DNA of 39,955 bases, from positions 1-39,955 of the forward strand of contig CAVGEY010000019.1 of the NCBI GenBank assembly GCA_963628435.1. Reading direction: 5' to 3'. The translations under genes and the position numbers were made by a program. This document shows positions 28,140 to 35,396 of this stretch, in pieces. The notes beneath the pieces are model-generated. The model did no database searches. It had not been told where the DNA came from and worked only from the letters and a program-made list of their open reading frames with translations. Source of the stretch: CAKSQF01 sp963628435. Its GTDB lineage: Bacteria; Bacillota; Clostridia; Oscillospirales; CAG-272. Within the stretch, counting starts at the first letter, position 1. Every line of letters starts with the position of its first letter.

Positions 28140-29033
28140 TCATTTAAGAATTTTATCTTTATCAAACAAAATAATACCATAACCCCAACCGAACGTTCCG
28201 CCGCTTTTCATATAATCGAGAAATGCGCGCTGCAGACGGGTATCGGAAGGCAAATCCGAAACCTGCAACTCATTTGGCTTCTTAAAAATTCTCCAACGAT
28301 CATCGAAATTGTCCGATTTTCCGAACTTCAAAACGGTAAAATCATCTACAAACGAACGAATATTCGAGTCTTTTGGAAATACATCCTTATACGGTGGATA
28401 AAGAAGCCACGACCAGCAAACAAGCGCTATCGGCTTATTATCTTTCGAAAAGAAGTCATAGGCGAGTTTATATGAGTTTAAGCGGGATTCTTCGGGAATA
28501 GGACCGGATGACGGAATATGAAAATTATAAACAGTATCTCCTCGTTTTACCGTATATCCGTCAATTTCATATTTGTCATAATCGAAATCGGCCTTTTCAT
28601 ATTGAAATCTGCCGAGTGCAAAACGATCAACAAGAAAATGTCTCTGAAACCAAAAGAAGACAAATGTTCCCCAGATGGAATATACATCGTGACATTCAAT
28701 CAGCTTGCAACGCAAATCAATCATTAAATTTTCAAAAAGTTCGATTCCAAGTCCTTTTTCAAGATATAACCTCCGAAGTCTTTCAGCACAATAAAGCAAA
28801 AAGATAAAATGGACCGTGTAAATATGTATTTTACTTTTTTGCGAAATTTCTTTAAGACTATCCTCTACATAAGAAGATTCGTCACCTGAAAAATACAAAT
28901 CCCGACATTTACCGAAAACATTGAGATAGTCGGCATTACCAAGCAGTTTGTCATATTTTTCGGCAAGGAAATCAATAGATTCACTCGGGAAACTAAGCCT
29001 TTTCATAAGATTTATGACAAATTCACTGTTCAA
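28140..29033 (-). CDS. Acyltransferase-like protein (NAT_N/GNAT_C architecture)
   Basis: A 297-residue soluble protein that I match, from memory and at moderate confidence, to Clostridia proteins with an N-terminal helical acyltransferase domain (about 1-150) and a GNAT-like C-terminal domain. The second begins near YNFHIPSSGPIPEESRLNSY (from about 169) and includes CWSWLLYPPYKDVF and a final GGTFGWGYGIILFD. Its substrate is unknown. The start is TTG at 29033, supported by AAGGTGAT just upstream; the next ATG (nine codons in) has no SD. It is first of a two-gene transcript with the HMA protein. No catalytic residue can be named. Confidence 0.65.
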   Translation of the reverse strand: MNSEFVINLMKRLSFPSESIDFLAEKYDKLLGNADYLNVFGKCRDLYFSGDESSYVEDSLKEISQKSKIHIYTVHFIFLLYCAERLRRLYLEKGLGIELFENLMIDLRCKLIECHDVYSIWGTFVFFWFQRHFLVDRFALGRFQYEKADFDYDKYEIDGYTVKRGDTVYNFHIPSSGPIPEESRLNSYKLAYDFFSKDNKPIALVCWSWLLYPPYKDVFPKDSNIRSFVDDFTVLKFGKSDNFDDRWRIFKKPNELQVSDLPSDTRLQRAFLDYMKSGGTFGWGYGIILFDKDKILK

Positions 29034-29053
29034 AACATCACCTTCTTTACTTT

Positions 29054-29082
29054 ATTATAACATAAATAAAAAAAGCTGTCAA
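29054..29082 (-). promoter_or_regulatory. Promoter of the acyltransferase-HMA pair
   Basis: Minus-strand TTGACA (29082-29077) and TATAAT (29059-29054), 17-bp spacer, full consensus, 20 nt before the TTG start. Confidence 0.78.
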
Positions 29083-29205
29083 TTACTTTATATTTATTCT
29101 TTCAATAAACAGATTTGAGACAAAATCACGACTATTGTCTCTGTCCCTTCTATTCTATATCTCTATTTCGAAGTTCAGATTACGATTAAATTCGAATACA
29201 AAATT

Positions 29206-29242
29206 AAAAATCGCAGAGCCGTCAATCAGCTCTGCGATTTTT
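29206..29242. terminator. Terminator of the DraG-esterase operon
   Basis: Perfect 14-bp stem (29206-29219 with 29229-29242) with A5 and T5 ends and a 9-nt loop. It lies downstream of the minus-strand esterase fusion gene, 33 nt after its stop. Confidence 0.85.
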
Positions 29243-29275
29243 CTGTCTTTGCGGAAAAAAGTATTTTATCAGAAC

Positions 29276-32200
29276 TTATTTCGACTGAGCAAGCAGCCAA
29301 TCAACAAGTCCTTCCTCATTATAGGCATAGGGCCAAACATTATGTCCGACTCCGGAATAATATGTAGCCTTGAATTTTGTTCCGCCTGCCGCCTTTATTG
29401 CATTCTCCATGTCTCTTGTTCCGCTTACCGGTACTGTGGTGTCATCTTCTCCGTGAAAAGCCCAAATAGCCATATCCTTAAGCTCAGCAGCGCCGGAAGG
29501 AATTCCCGCACCGCAAAGCGGAATAGCCGCGGCAAACAGTTCCGGGTTTCTTGCGATTATCTCCCAGGTTCCATATCCACCCATAGATATTCCGGAAACA
29601 TAGACTCTGTTTGTATCGATTTTCCCATCATTTATATAATCCTTGAGAAGCTGTGTGGCAGCCTCGAGAGCTATCGTCGGGTTTTCTGTAAGAGTGCGAG
29701 AGCCGGTATTCCAAGCATGGTTTAGCGGAACCCAGTTATACTCGGCGGGATCATTACACTGAGGAGCAATTATTACACAGCTTCCGTCCTTAATAAGATT
29801 ATCAAGTAATGCATTTGCTCCTCCGAGAACTCGTATCTGATTTGTGTTGTTATTACCGATTTCACCGTACCCGTGCAGAAAGAGTAATACGGGAAACTTC
29901 TCCGAATTTGAGCTATCATATCCTTCGGGAAGATAAAGACGATAAGGAAGTGTCATGCTCTTCCCTGTACTGCTGCTTATGTACTCATAAGTTTTGAACA
30001 GCATGTCATCTACGTTTTTTTCATCACTTTCGTACTTGCTCATATCAACTGCATAGTCATAGATGTAGAGCTCATCAACGCAGCCGACAAACTGACCGTC
30101 TCCGCCATTATATCCTATGGTAAAAGGACAACCGCTTGAAGAAGCATCAACAGCAGGTAGCCTGAGAACAAGCTTGTCATCATAATAGTAAGCTATAGTT
30201 CCCGCATCGGCGTCCTGTACGACTACCGCATGATGCCATGATGTATCTACCGCAGGTTCGGCAGGATAATTGTTGTAAGATGTAATCCCGAGATTCAATT
30301 TCTGATCGCCGGAATTAACCCAAAATCCCACATATTTGCCCTGCGATATTCCCTTTTGGATAACGCATGGCCAGTTTGTTCCATAATAGGTGCCGCTCCA
30401 CTTAAACCACAAGTCGATCGTGAAGCTATCACTCTTCGAAAACTTAAAGTCAGTCGAATCTGCAATTTCAATATGCTGTCCGCCGGCAAGAGAAACCGCT
30501 TTTCCGTAACGTCCTTCTACAATTTCAACAGTGCTGTTTGCAACAGCGTTATTGCCGTTTCCCGTATCATCATTGAATACAAGGCCTTCGGACAGAGCAT
30601 CAAATGTGATATGTGCAACCGGACTATCAAAACTAACTGCGTTTATTACTTCAAGTTCACTAACACTGACGAAGCCGACACCACCGGCGGTTCCGGCAAT
30701 ACGTATACCCATACAGTTAACTGCATTCTTTAATTTGAATGTATAACTCTGATATCCGGGTGCGAATGTATTATAATCATCGCCGACAGGATATCTGTCA
30801 TTACCGTCACATTCGGCATCAATCCATCCTTCCGATGTCAAAATTTGAATCTTCACGCTACCGTTCTTAAACCAGCCGCCATTGTTAAAATGGTTGCCCT
30901 CGGTGAAAATCAGCCCCGAAACGCTGCGTTCGGATGTGAAAAGATATCCAATATAGGTAAATACATCCGGAGTTTCTCCGACATAGGTATCGTACTGCAT
31001 TTTGTCGTTTGCAGATGATGAACTGGGGATAATGCCGTCGCAGATAACTCCGATGTCCTGCGATCCACCACCCGATGGCGCACCGACCGAGCATATAACT
31101 GCGGGTTTGCGGTTGATAGTTACACTGCCGTCGTTTGTAAGCGGAGTTATTTCTGAAACGCTGATAAAGTATGCGCCTCCGCCCGGCTTGCCTTTGAAAC
31201 GAACTCCGTCACATTCGGTCGGATTTTCAAGCCTGAATGTATAGCTTTCGAACGGCAGTCCGTGAGCAGACATGTTGTTCGCATCGGGGTATGCTTTTCC
31301 ATCAATCACGGTTGCGACCTCAACCCAATTTCCTTCGATAAGAAGTTCAAGAACAGGCGCTTTTTCAAACCAGCCGCCATCCCAGAAGTGCATACCTTCG
31401 GTGAATTTGACTCCGGTGATCGACACCGTTCTGTCGAACTTCATTCCGACATAGAGCGAGTCAAGTTCCCCACCTCCGCAGTATGTATCATACTGCAATG
31501 CGGCAGACGAATCGCTCGTTGACGGGATAACGCCGTCGCAGAAAACGTTCATATCCTTATTACCGCTTCCCCAAGGATTTTCAACCGAGCATATAGGGGT
31601 ATATTTTACGCCTTTCAGCTCGGATTCAAGAGTTACGGTCGTTTCAAGCGTGATATTTGTGCCTTCCTTGCCCTCGACATTGCATGTGATCTTATAGGTT
31701 CCCGGCGCTGCATAGCCGTATTTGCATAGATTTTCGCTCGTTACATAGCCATCACCCATATCGTAGGTCACTTTTTCGATTTTTTCAGACCCGGATGTTG
31801 CGAGCCTGATATTTACAGAGCATCCCCCCGAATCATTTACAATAAGTTGTGCTCCGATACCGCCTTCCCACTGTTCAAACGGAACAGCCTTAATCTTTTC
31901 GGGAACAACTATAGTGTAATCGTTATCCGATACCGTGCCACCCGAAGATGTAACCGACTCCGAGATAAGTTTCATCGAAAGGTCAAGAACTTGCTCAAGT
32001 GTGTATTCCGTTGTCTGGAACTTCGTTCCGGTCATATCGACACCGGATTTATATTTATCGGGTATTTTAGATGCACCGAGGAAATTGCAGAGTACAGATG
32101 CGGCGGTTGACGGATTGCAGTCGCTGTCCTGCCCGCATCTTGTCGATATAATTATCGTCTTTTCAAGGTCGCCGCCGCCGTAAAGCAGTCCGATCAGCAC

Positions 32201-33439
32201 ATACGCACTATTCAACTTTGCGTCTATATTAATCGGTCCTGTACACTCGGTACATTTATCGGTCGATGCCCATTTATCCTCAAGCGTTTTCCATACAGTC
32301 TCCCAGCTATCGCCTTTGTTATAGCCGTTTACAACATCAAGCAGTGCGTTTTTGAAGAGCGTTCCGTCGGGGATTGCGTCAAGTCCCGCTTGTATCACCT
32401 CGTCAAGAGTTGCCGCAGTGTATGCAGCCGAATGAAGTGCGCTCACGAACACGCCGCCGTACACGCCGTCACCGTAATTCATAATATGACCCAGCTCGAA
32501 TGATCTCTCAGAAGCCATGTTTACAAGCCCCGGATAGATCATTCCGAGAAAATCGGCTTCGATCTGCCAGTCGATATCATCGGCATGGATATTGTACATA
32601 GGACTACCGGAATCCGGGTATTTTATTCCGTTTTGCAGGTTGAGTCTTGCTTGATAATTCGCATGCCAGAGCGGGAACCCGGATTTTGCGAAATTATCGG
32701 CAATCAGATTCACATCGCAGTTGATACCGTTTTTCTCGAGCATTTCCATAAACGGTATCTCAACATACAAATCATCCTGCGAAAAAGCATCGTTTATCAT
32801 CGAAGCTTTCCACTTGGGCATATTTTTTTCGGGCATAATCTCTCCACGGTAGCAAAATTCAGTTGATGCCGCCCACGAGACTCCTATCATCTGTCCGAGC
32901 CATCCGCCGAGCAACTTATCATACATCTCGTCCTTTGAAAGTGTGACTACACCTTCTGAAATCTTCGCCGAGCCGAGATCTATCTCTTGAACGACCTTTT
33001 CACCGCTTATCAATTTTGCAGTTGCACTAAATGAGGTAATGCCAAGCGGTATACTGTAAACGGTACAGGCGATAAGTCCGCAATCTTCCGCAGCGTAATA
33101 TTTTTGTCCATCCGCATTCATCGAAGTATACGCCTTATCGGCTTTGTAATTTTTGCTTTTAACTGTTTTATTGCCGTTAAACAAGCTAATCGAAAATTCA
33201 CAGCGATCGTATTTTTTCAGTTCGCTCTTTTTTGACTCCATAATTACAATAAGGTCTTTTTTTGATTCATCATCGATATTTTCCCTTACATAACAGAATC
33301 CAAGTGCCGTTTGATCTGCCGACGGCGCATCAAGCAGTATTCCATCATTTGTTTTATCAGTCGCGCAGGCCGCAAAACCTATAGGTAAAACGCCAAAAAT
33401 AAATGAAAGTACAAGAATCATCGAAACAACTTTTTTCAT
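29276..33439 (-). CDS. Exported fusion: ADP-ribosylglycohydrolase fold, PKD-like, two discoidin-like, LamG-like and esterase domains
   Basis: A 1387-residue exported protein. A signal peptide (1-24) is followed by C25; FAAC is a weak lipobox, so a lipoprotein is possible. Residues about 170-520 are an ADP-ribosylglycohydrolase (COG1397) fold with metal motifs QDDLY (221-225) and GQDSDCNPS (436-444). Then come a PKD-like domain (about 530-620), two discoidin-like domains (about 640-770 and 790-920, each with EGxHxxxGGWF), a LamG-like domain (about 930-1105) and a C-terminal alpha/beta hydrolase (about 1130-1387). The hydrolase nucleophile motif is GISMGGYG, with acid in FHGEDDTTVP and base in GVGHNVWP. 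The ATG at 33439 is chosen because AAAGGA lies upstream; an ATG at 33469 lacks one and would overlap the preceding small gene. It has no sortase signal. Export and binding modules suggest a glycan or glycoconjugate substrate rather than nuclear-type ADP-ribose. Confidence 0.8.
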   Translation of the reverse strand: MKKVVSMILVLSFIFGVLPIGFAACATDKTNDGILLDAPSADQTALGFCYVRENIDDESKKDLIVIMESKKSELKKYDRCEFSISLFNGNKTVKSKNYKADKAYTSMNADGQKYYAAEDCGLIACTVYSIPLGITSFSATAKLISGEKVVQEIDLGSAKISEGVVTLSKDEMYDKLLGGWLGQMIGVSWAASTEFCYRGEIMPEKNMPKWKASMINDAFSQDDLYVEIPFMEMLEKNGINCDVNLIADNFAKSGFPLWHANYQARLNLQNGIKYPDSGSPMYNIHADDIDWQIEADFLGMIYPGLVNMASERSFELGHIMNYGDGVYGGVFVSALHSAAYTAATLDEVIQAGLDAIPDGTLFKNALLDVVNGYNKGDSWETVWKTLEDKWASTDKCTECTGPINIDAKLNSAYVLIGLLYGGGDLEKTIIISTRCGQDSDCNPSTAASVLCNFLGASKIPDKYKSGVDMTGTKFQTTEYTLEQVLDLSMKLISESVTSSGGTVSDNDYTIVVPEKIKAVPFEQWEGGIGAQLIVNDSGGCSVNIRLATSGSEKIEKVTYDMGDGYVTSENLCKYGYAAPGTYKITCNVEGKEGTNITLETTVTLESELKGVKYTPICSVENPWGSGNKDMNVFCDGVIPSTSDSSAALQYDTYCGGGELDSLYVGMKFDRTVSITGVKFTEGMHFWDGGWFEKAPVLELLIEGNWVEVATVIDGKAYPDANNMSAHGLPFESYTFRLENPTECDGVRFKGKPGGGAYFISVSEITPLTNDGSVTINRKPAVICSVGAPSGGGSQDIGVICDGIIPSSSSANDKMQYDTYVGETPDVFTYIGYLFTSERSVSGLIFTEGNHFNNGGWFKNGSVKIQILTSEGWIDAECDGNDRYPVGDDYNTFAPGYQSYTFKLKNAVNCMGIRIAGTAGGVGFVSVSELEVINAVSFDSPVAHITFDALSEGLVFNDDTGNGNNAVANSTVEIVEGRYGKAVSLAGGQHIEIADSTDFKFSKSDSFTIDLWFKWSGTYYGTNWPCVIQKGISQGKYVGFWVNSGDQKLNLGITSYNNYPAEPAVDTSWHHAVVVQDADAGTIAYYYDDKLVLRLPAVDASSSGCPFTIGYNGGDGQFVGCVDELYIYDYAVDMSKYESDEKNVDDMLFKTYEYISSSTGKSMTLPYRLYLPEGYDSSNSEKFPVLLFLHGYGEIGNNNTNQIRVLGGANALLDNLIKDGSCVIIAPQCNDPAEYNWVPLNHAWNTGSRTLTENPTIALEAATQLLKDYINDGKIDTNRVYVSGISMGGYGTWEIIARNPELFAAAIPLCGAGIPSGAAELKDMAIWAFHGEDDTTVPVSGTRDMENAIKAAGGTKFKATYYSGVGHNVWPYAYNEEGLVDWLLAQSK

Positions 33440-33461
33440 TTTACAGCTTTTCCTTTCCCGA

Positions 33462-33587
33462 CTAATCATCGTAATTTAATTTCCCCGGTGTTGCCTCAGT
33501 GTCTTCGGTTGAAATAAGAATGATATCATCACAATCAATCAGACAGATTTCAATTTTCGGTACAACATATTCTTTTTTTTCGTTCAT
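33462..33587 (-). CDS. 41-residue peptide between the two DraG-fold genes
   Basis: The ATG at 33587 is preceded by an excellent SD, GGGGGTGAG, 3 nt upstream, and the frame runs to TAG at 33462. It starts 13 nt after the HTH-DraG stop and ends 22 nt before the exported DraG start, so it fills the gap exactly. The product begins MNEKKEYVVPKIE, continues DCDDIILIS and TEDTEATPG, and ends NYDD. It is acidic, with no signal peptide or membrane segment. From memory the YxxPxIE...DDII..S pattern resembles very short peptides of unknown function common in gut Clostridia. It has two cysteines (15 and 19). A role as leader, toxin-like or modified peptide is not visible. Confidence 0.7.
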   Translation of the reverse strand: MNEKKEYVVPKIEICLIDCDDIILISTEDTEATPGKLNYDD

Positions 33588-33600
33588 AATCTCACCCCCA

Positions 33601-35184
33601 TTATTTTTCTTTGATATGCTTCAATGTACGCTCAACCATATCATCGATACTTACTCTTCCGACACCGAAGATTGAAGTATCAAGCATTCCGTTTATCGGT
33701 GCAGTCCACTGTACGCCTATCGACAGACTTCCGTTCATCATTCCGATGACAGAGCCGACTGTCGCGCCGTTGCAGTCTGTATCAAAACCTGTCTCTACCG
33801 CCATACAAATTGATTTCGTATAATCGCCGCCGCCGTAAAGAAGGGATGCCGCAACTATCATTGCGTTCGGTATCGTATGACACCATCCGTGATCGCTGAA
33901 CTCATCATATTCGGCATGGATTTTGGCAAATGCTTCGTTCTTTGAAACACCGTTTTTGTATCCGTCAACAATCGATCTCACCGACTCCCAAAGCCTTGAT
34001 GTAGTCGGAATCTGTGAAAGTCCCATATTTACAATTTCCGCGATATCACTGCAACCGGCTGCTGCCGATATCATTGCCGCTGCGAACATCTCACCGTATA
34101 TCCCGTTTTTAACATGCGATATCGAAGCATCGCGCCACGCCATTTCGGCAGCTTTGGCCGGATCGCATGGGTTTATGTATCCGAAATAATCTCCGCGTAT
34201 CTGTGCACCTATCCATTCGCGGTAAACATTTTTGTAGACCGCCGACATGGGCGGACGGTACCCCATCACAAAGTTTTTGAATGCGACGCGTTCTGCCGTA
34301 CAGTATGCATCCTTTCCCTGATACCATACCCACGAATTTGCCACATCCGACGGCTTGAAATCCCGACCGAAACGATCGACTATCACTGACGCGAGAACGG
34401 TATAATTTGTGTCGTCATCAACAGGAGCACAGGCGATTGCATCGGCAAGGCTGTCCCTTCTCACCCGATATGATATTTCATTTTGAATTTCGGAAGTAAC
34501 ATCGGATGTAGTTATATACCTGTGGAGCGGATAATTATCCGAGCTTTTGAGCAATTTATTAAGTTCGGGTGTGTGAATTCCCTCGATAGGCTTGCCGAGC
34601 AGACAGCCGCAGATTCTTCCGAGCCATGCGCCTTTCACCTTGTCTTTAAGCTCATTTACCGATGGCATTTTCATCTTTACAATCTCACCCGACGAAAGTT
34701 CTTTTATTTCCGAATATCCGGACGGTTCGGCATACCGATACCCTTCAACCGTAGCTGCAGAACAAACAATGTCGAAAAGCTGATCCGCCATTTTTTCCTT
34801 GTGTTCACCCGCCGGCATTTCATAAACAGCCTTGAAAAGTTTTTCGTACATCGAAATGTCTTTGCCCTCCTCAATAGACTGTCTGTACTCATTGAGAAGG
34901 TTCTGAGGGTAGGATTCCCAGTAAAACATATGCTCATAATCGGGAGCGATATCGCTTCCGTGCATCATTTCCTCTGTTATCCTGTTTCCTCCCTCAAGTA
35001 CAAGCGAATCAAGTGTTATGCGGAATAGCTTGGCCATTTTCACAAGATGCTCAAGTCCCGGAATCGCGCTTCCGCTTTCCCATTTCTGCACCGCCTGCCT
35101 CGAAACACCGAGAGACGCGGCAAGTTCTTCCTGCGACATACCTTCGCACGTGCGAAGTTTTGCAATCTGTAATCTAAGCTCCAT
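33601..35184 (-). CDS. XRE helix-turn-helix fused to an ADP-ribosylglycohydrolase domain
   Basis: Residues 1-65 are an XRE/Cro-type DNA-binding domain (MSQEELAASLGVSRQAVQKWESG at 16-38, quoted here only to mark MSQEE through KWESG). A helical linker (about 70-175) leads to a COG1397 ADP-ribosylglycohydrolase domain (about 178-527). Its metal motifs are DDDTNYT (256-262) and GFDTDCNGATVGS (466-478), so the active-site aspartates appear intact. There is no signal peptide, so it acts in the cytoplasm. The ATG at 35184 has AAAGGA 8 nt upstream. It is the first gene of a three-gene operon behind a full-consensus promoter that contains inverted repeats. The domain may sense or hydrolyse an ADP-ribose-like or sugar ligand and thereby control DNA binding; this is inference. 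Confidence 0.85.
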   Translation of the reverse strand: MELRLQIAKLRTCEGMSQEELAASLGVSRQAVQKWESGSAIPGLEHLVKMAKLFRITLDSLVLEGGNRITEEMMHGSDIAPDYEHMFYWESYPQNLLNEYRQSIEEGKDISMYEKLFKAVYEMPAGEHKEKMADQLFDIVCSAATVEGYRYAEPSGYSEIKELSSGEIVKMKMPSVNELKDKVKGAWLGRICGCLLGKPIEGIHTPELNKLLKSSDNYPLHRYITTSDVTSEIQNEISYRVRRDSLADAIACAPVDDDTNYTVLASVIVDRFGRDFKPSDVANSWVWYQGKDAYCTAERVAFKNFVMGYRPPMSAVYKNVYREWIGAQIRGDYFGYINPCDPAKAAEMAWRDASISHVKNGIYGEMFAAAMISAAAGCSDIAEIVNMGLSQIPTTSRLWESVRSIVDGYKNGVSKNEAFAKIHAEYDEFSDHGWCHTIPNAMIVAASLLYGGGDYTKSICMAVETGFDTDCNGATVGSVIGMMNGSLSIGVQWTAPINGMLDTSIFGVGRVSIDDMVERTLKHIKEK

Positions 35185-35258
35185 ATGCTTTTTCCTTTCG
35201 TTTTTTGTATGATGTTACAAACATTTATCGGTTTTCATTTTAATTATCTACGTTTTTC

Positions 35259-35287
35259 ATTATAAATCAACCAATTTCGGTTGTCAA
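35259..35287 (-). promoter_or_regulatory. Promoter of the HTH-DraG operon
   Basis: Minus-strand TTGACA (35287-35282) and TATAAT (35264-35259) with a 17-bp spacer, a full consensus match. The start would be about 70 nt before the ATG at 35184. Confidence 0.78.
35268..35283. promoter_or_regulatory. Inverted repeat inside the promoter spacer, candidate operator
   Basis: CAACC-N6-GGTTG (35268-35272 with 35279-35283) lies between the -35 and -10 boxes. A protein bound here would block RNA polymerase. The XRE-domain product of the first gene is the obvious candidate ligand. Confidence 0.45.
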
Positions 35288-35292
35288 TAAAA

Positions 35293-35307
35293 GCAACCGG
35301 CAGTTGC
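35293..35307. promoter_or_regulatory. Second inverted repeat upstream of the -35 box
   Basis: GCAAC-N5-GTTGC (35293-35297 with 35303-35307) lies 6 bp upstream of the -35 box. Its CAAC/GTTG arms resemble the first repeat, and the two centres are about 24.5 bp apart, so they may form a pair of operator half-sites or dimers. Confidence 0.4.
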
Positions 35308-35345
35308 GAATGCAAATCTGCTGTCACTGTATTCGACAAATATAA

Positions 35346-35377
35346 ATATTCCGCCGTTTTGTAAAACGGCGGAATAT
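35346..35377. terminator. Hairpin after the CBM9-discoidin gene
   Basis: A 15-bp perfect inverted repeat (35346-35360 with 35363-35377) with a GC-rich core CCGCCG and a tight loop. It lies 19 nt downstream of the minus-strand stop at 35397. The U-tract is weak. Confidence 0.65.
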
Positions 35378-35396
35378 GATTATGCAAATATAATAA

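Noticed and set aside
29135..29725. 196-codon plus-strand open frame
   Set aside because: It runs through a terminator hairpin and then antisense to the esterase domain; no ribosome site.
33440..33469. Upstream ATG start for the DraG-esterase gene
   Set aside because: No SD and it would overlap the end of the 41-residue gene; the ATG at 33439 has AAAGGA and starts a proper signal peptide.
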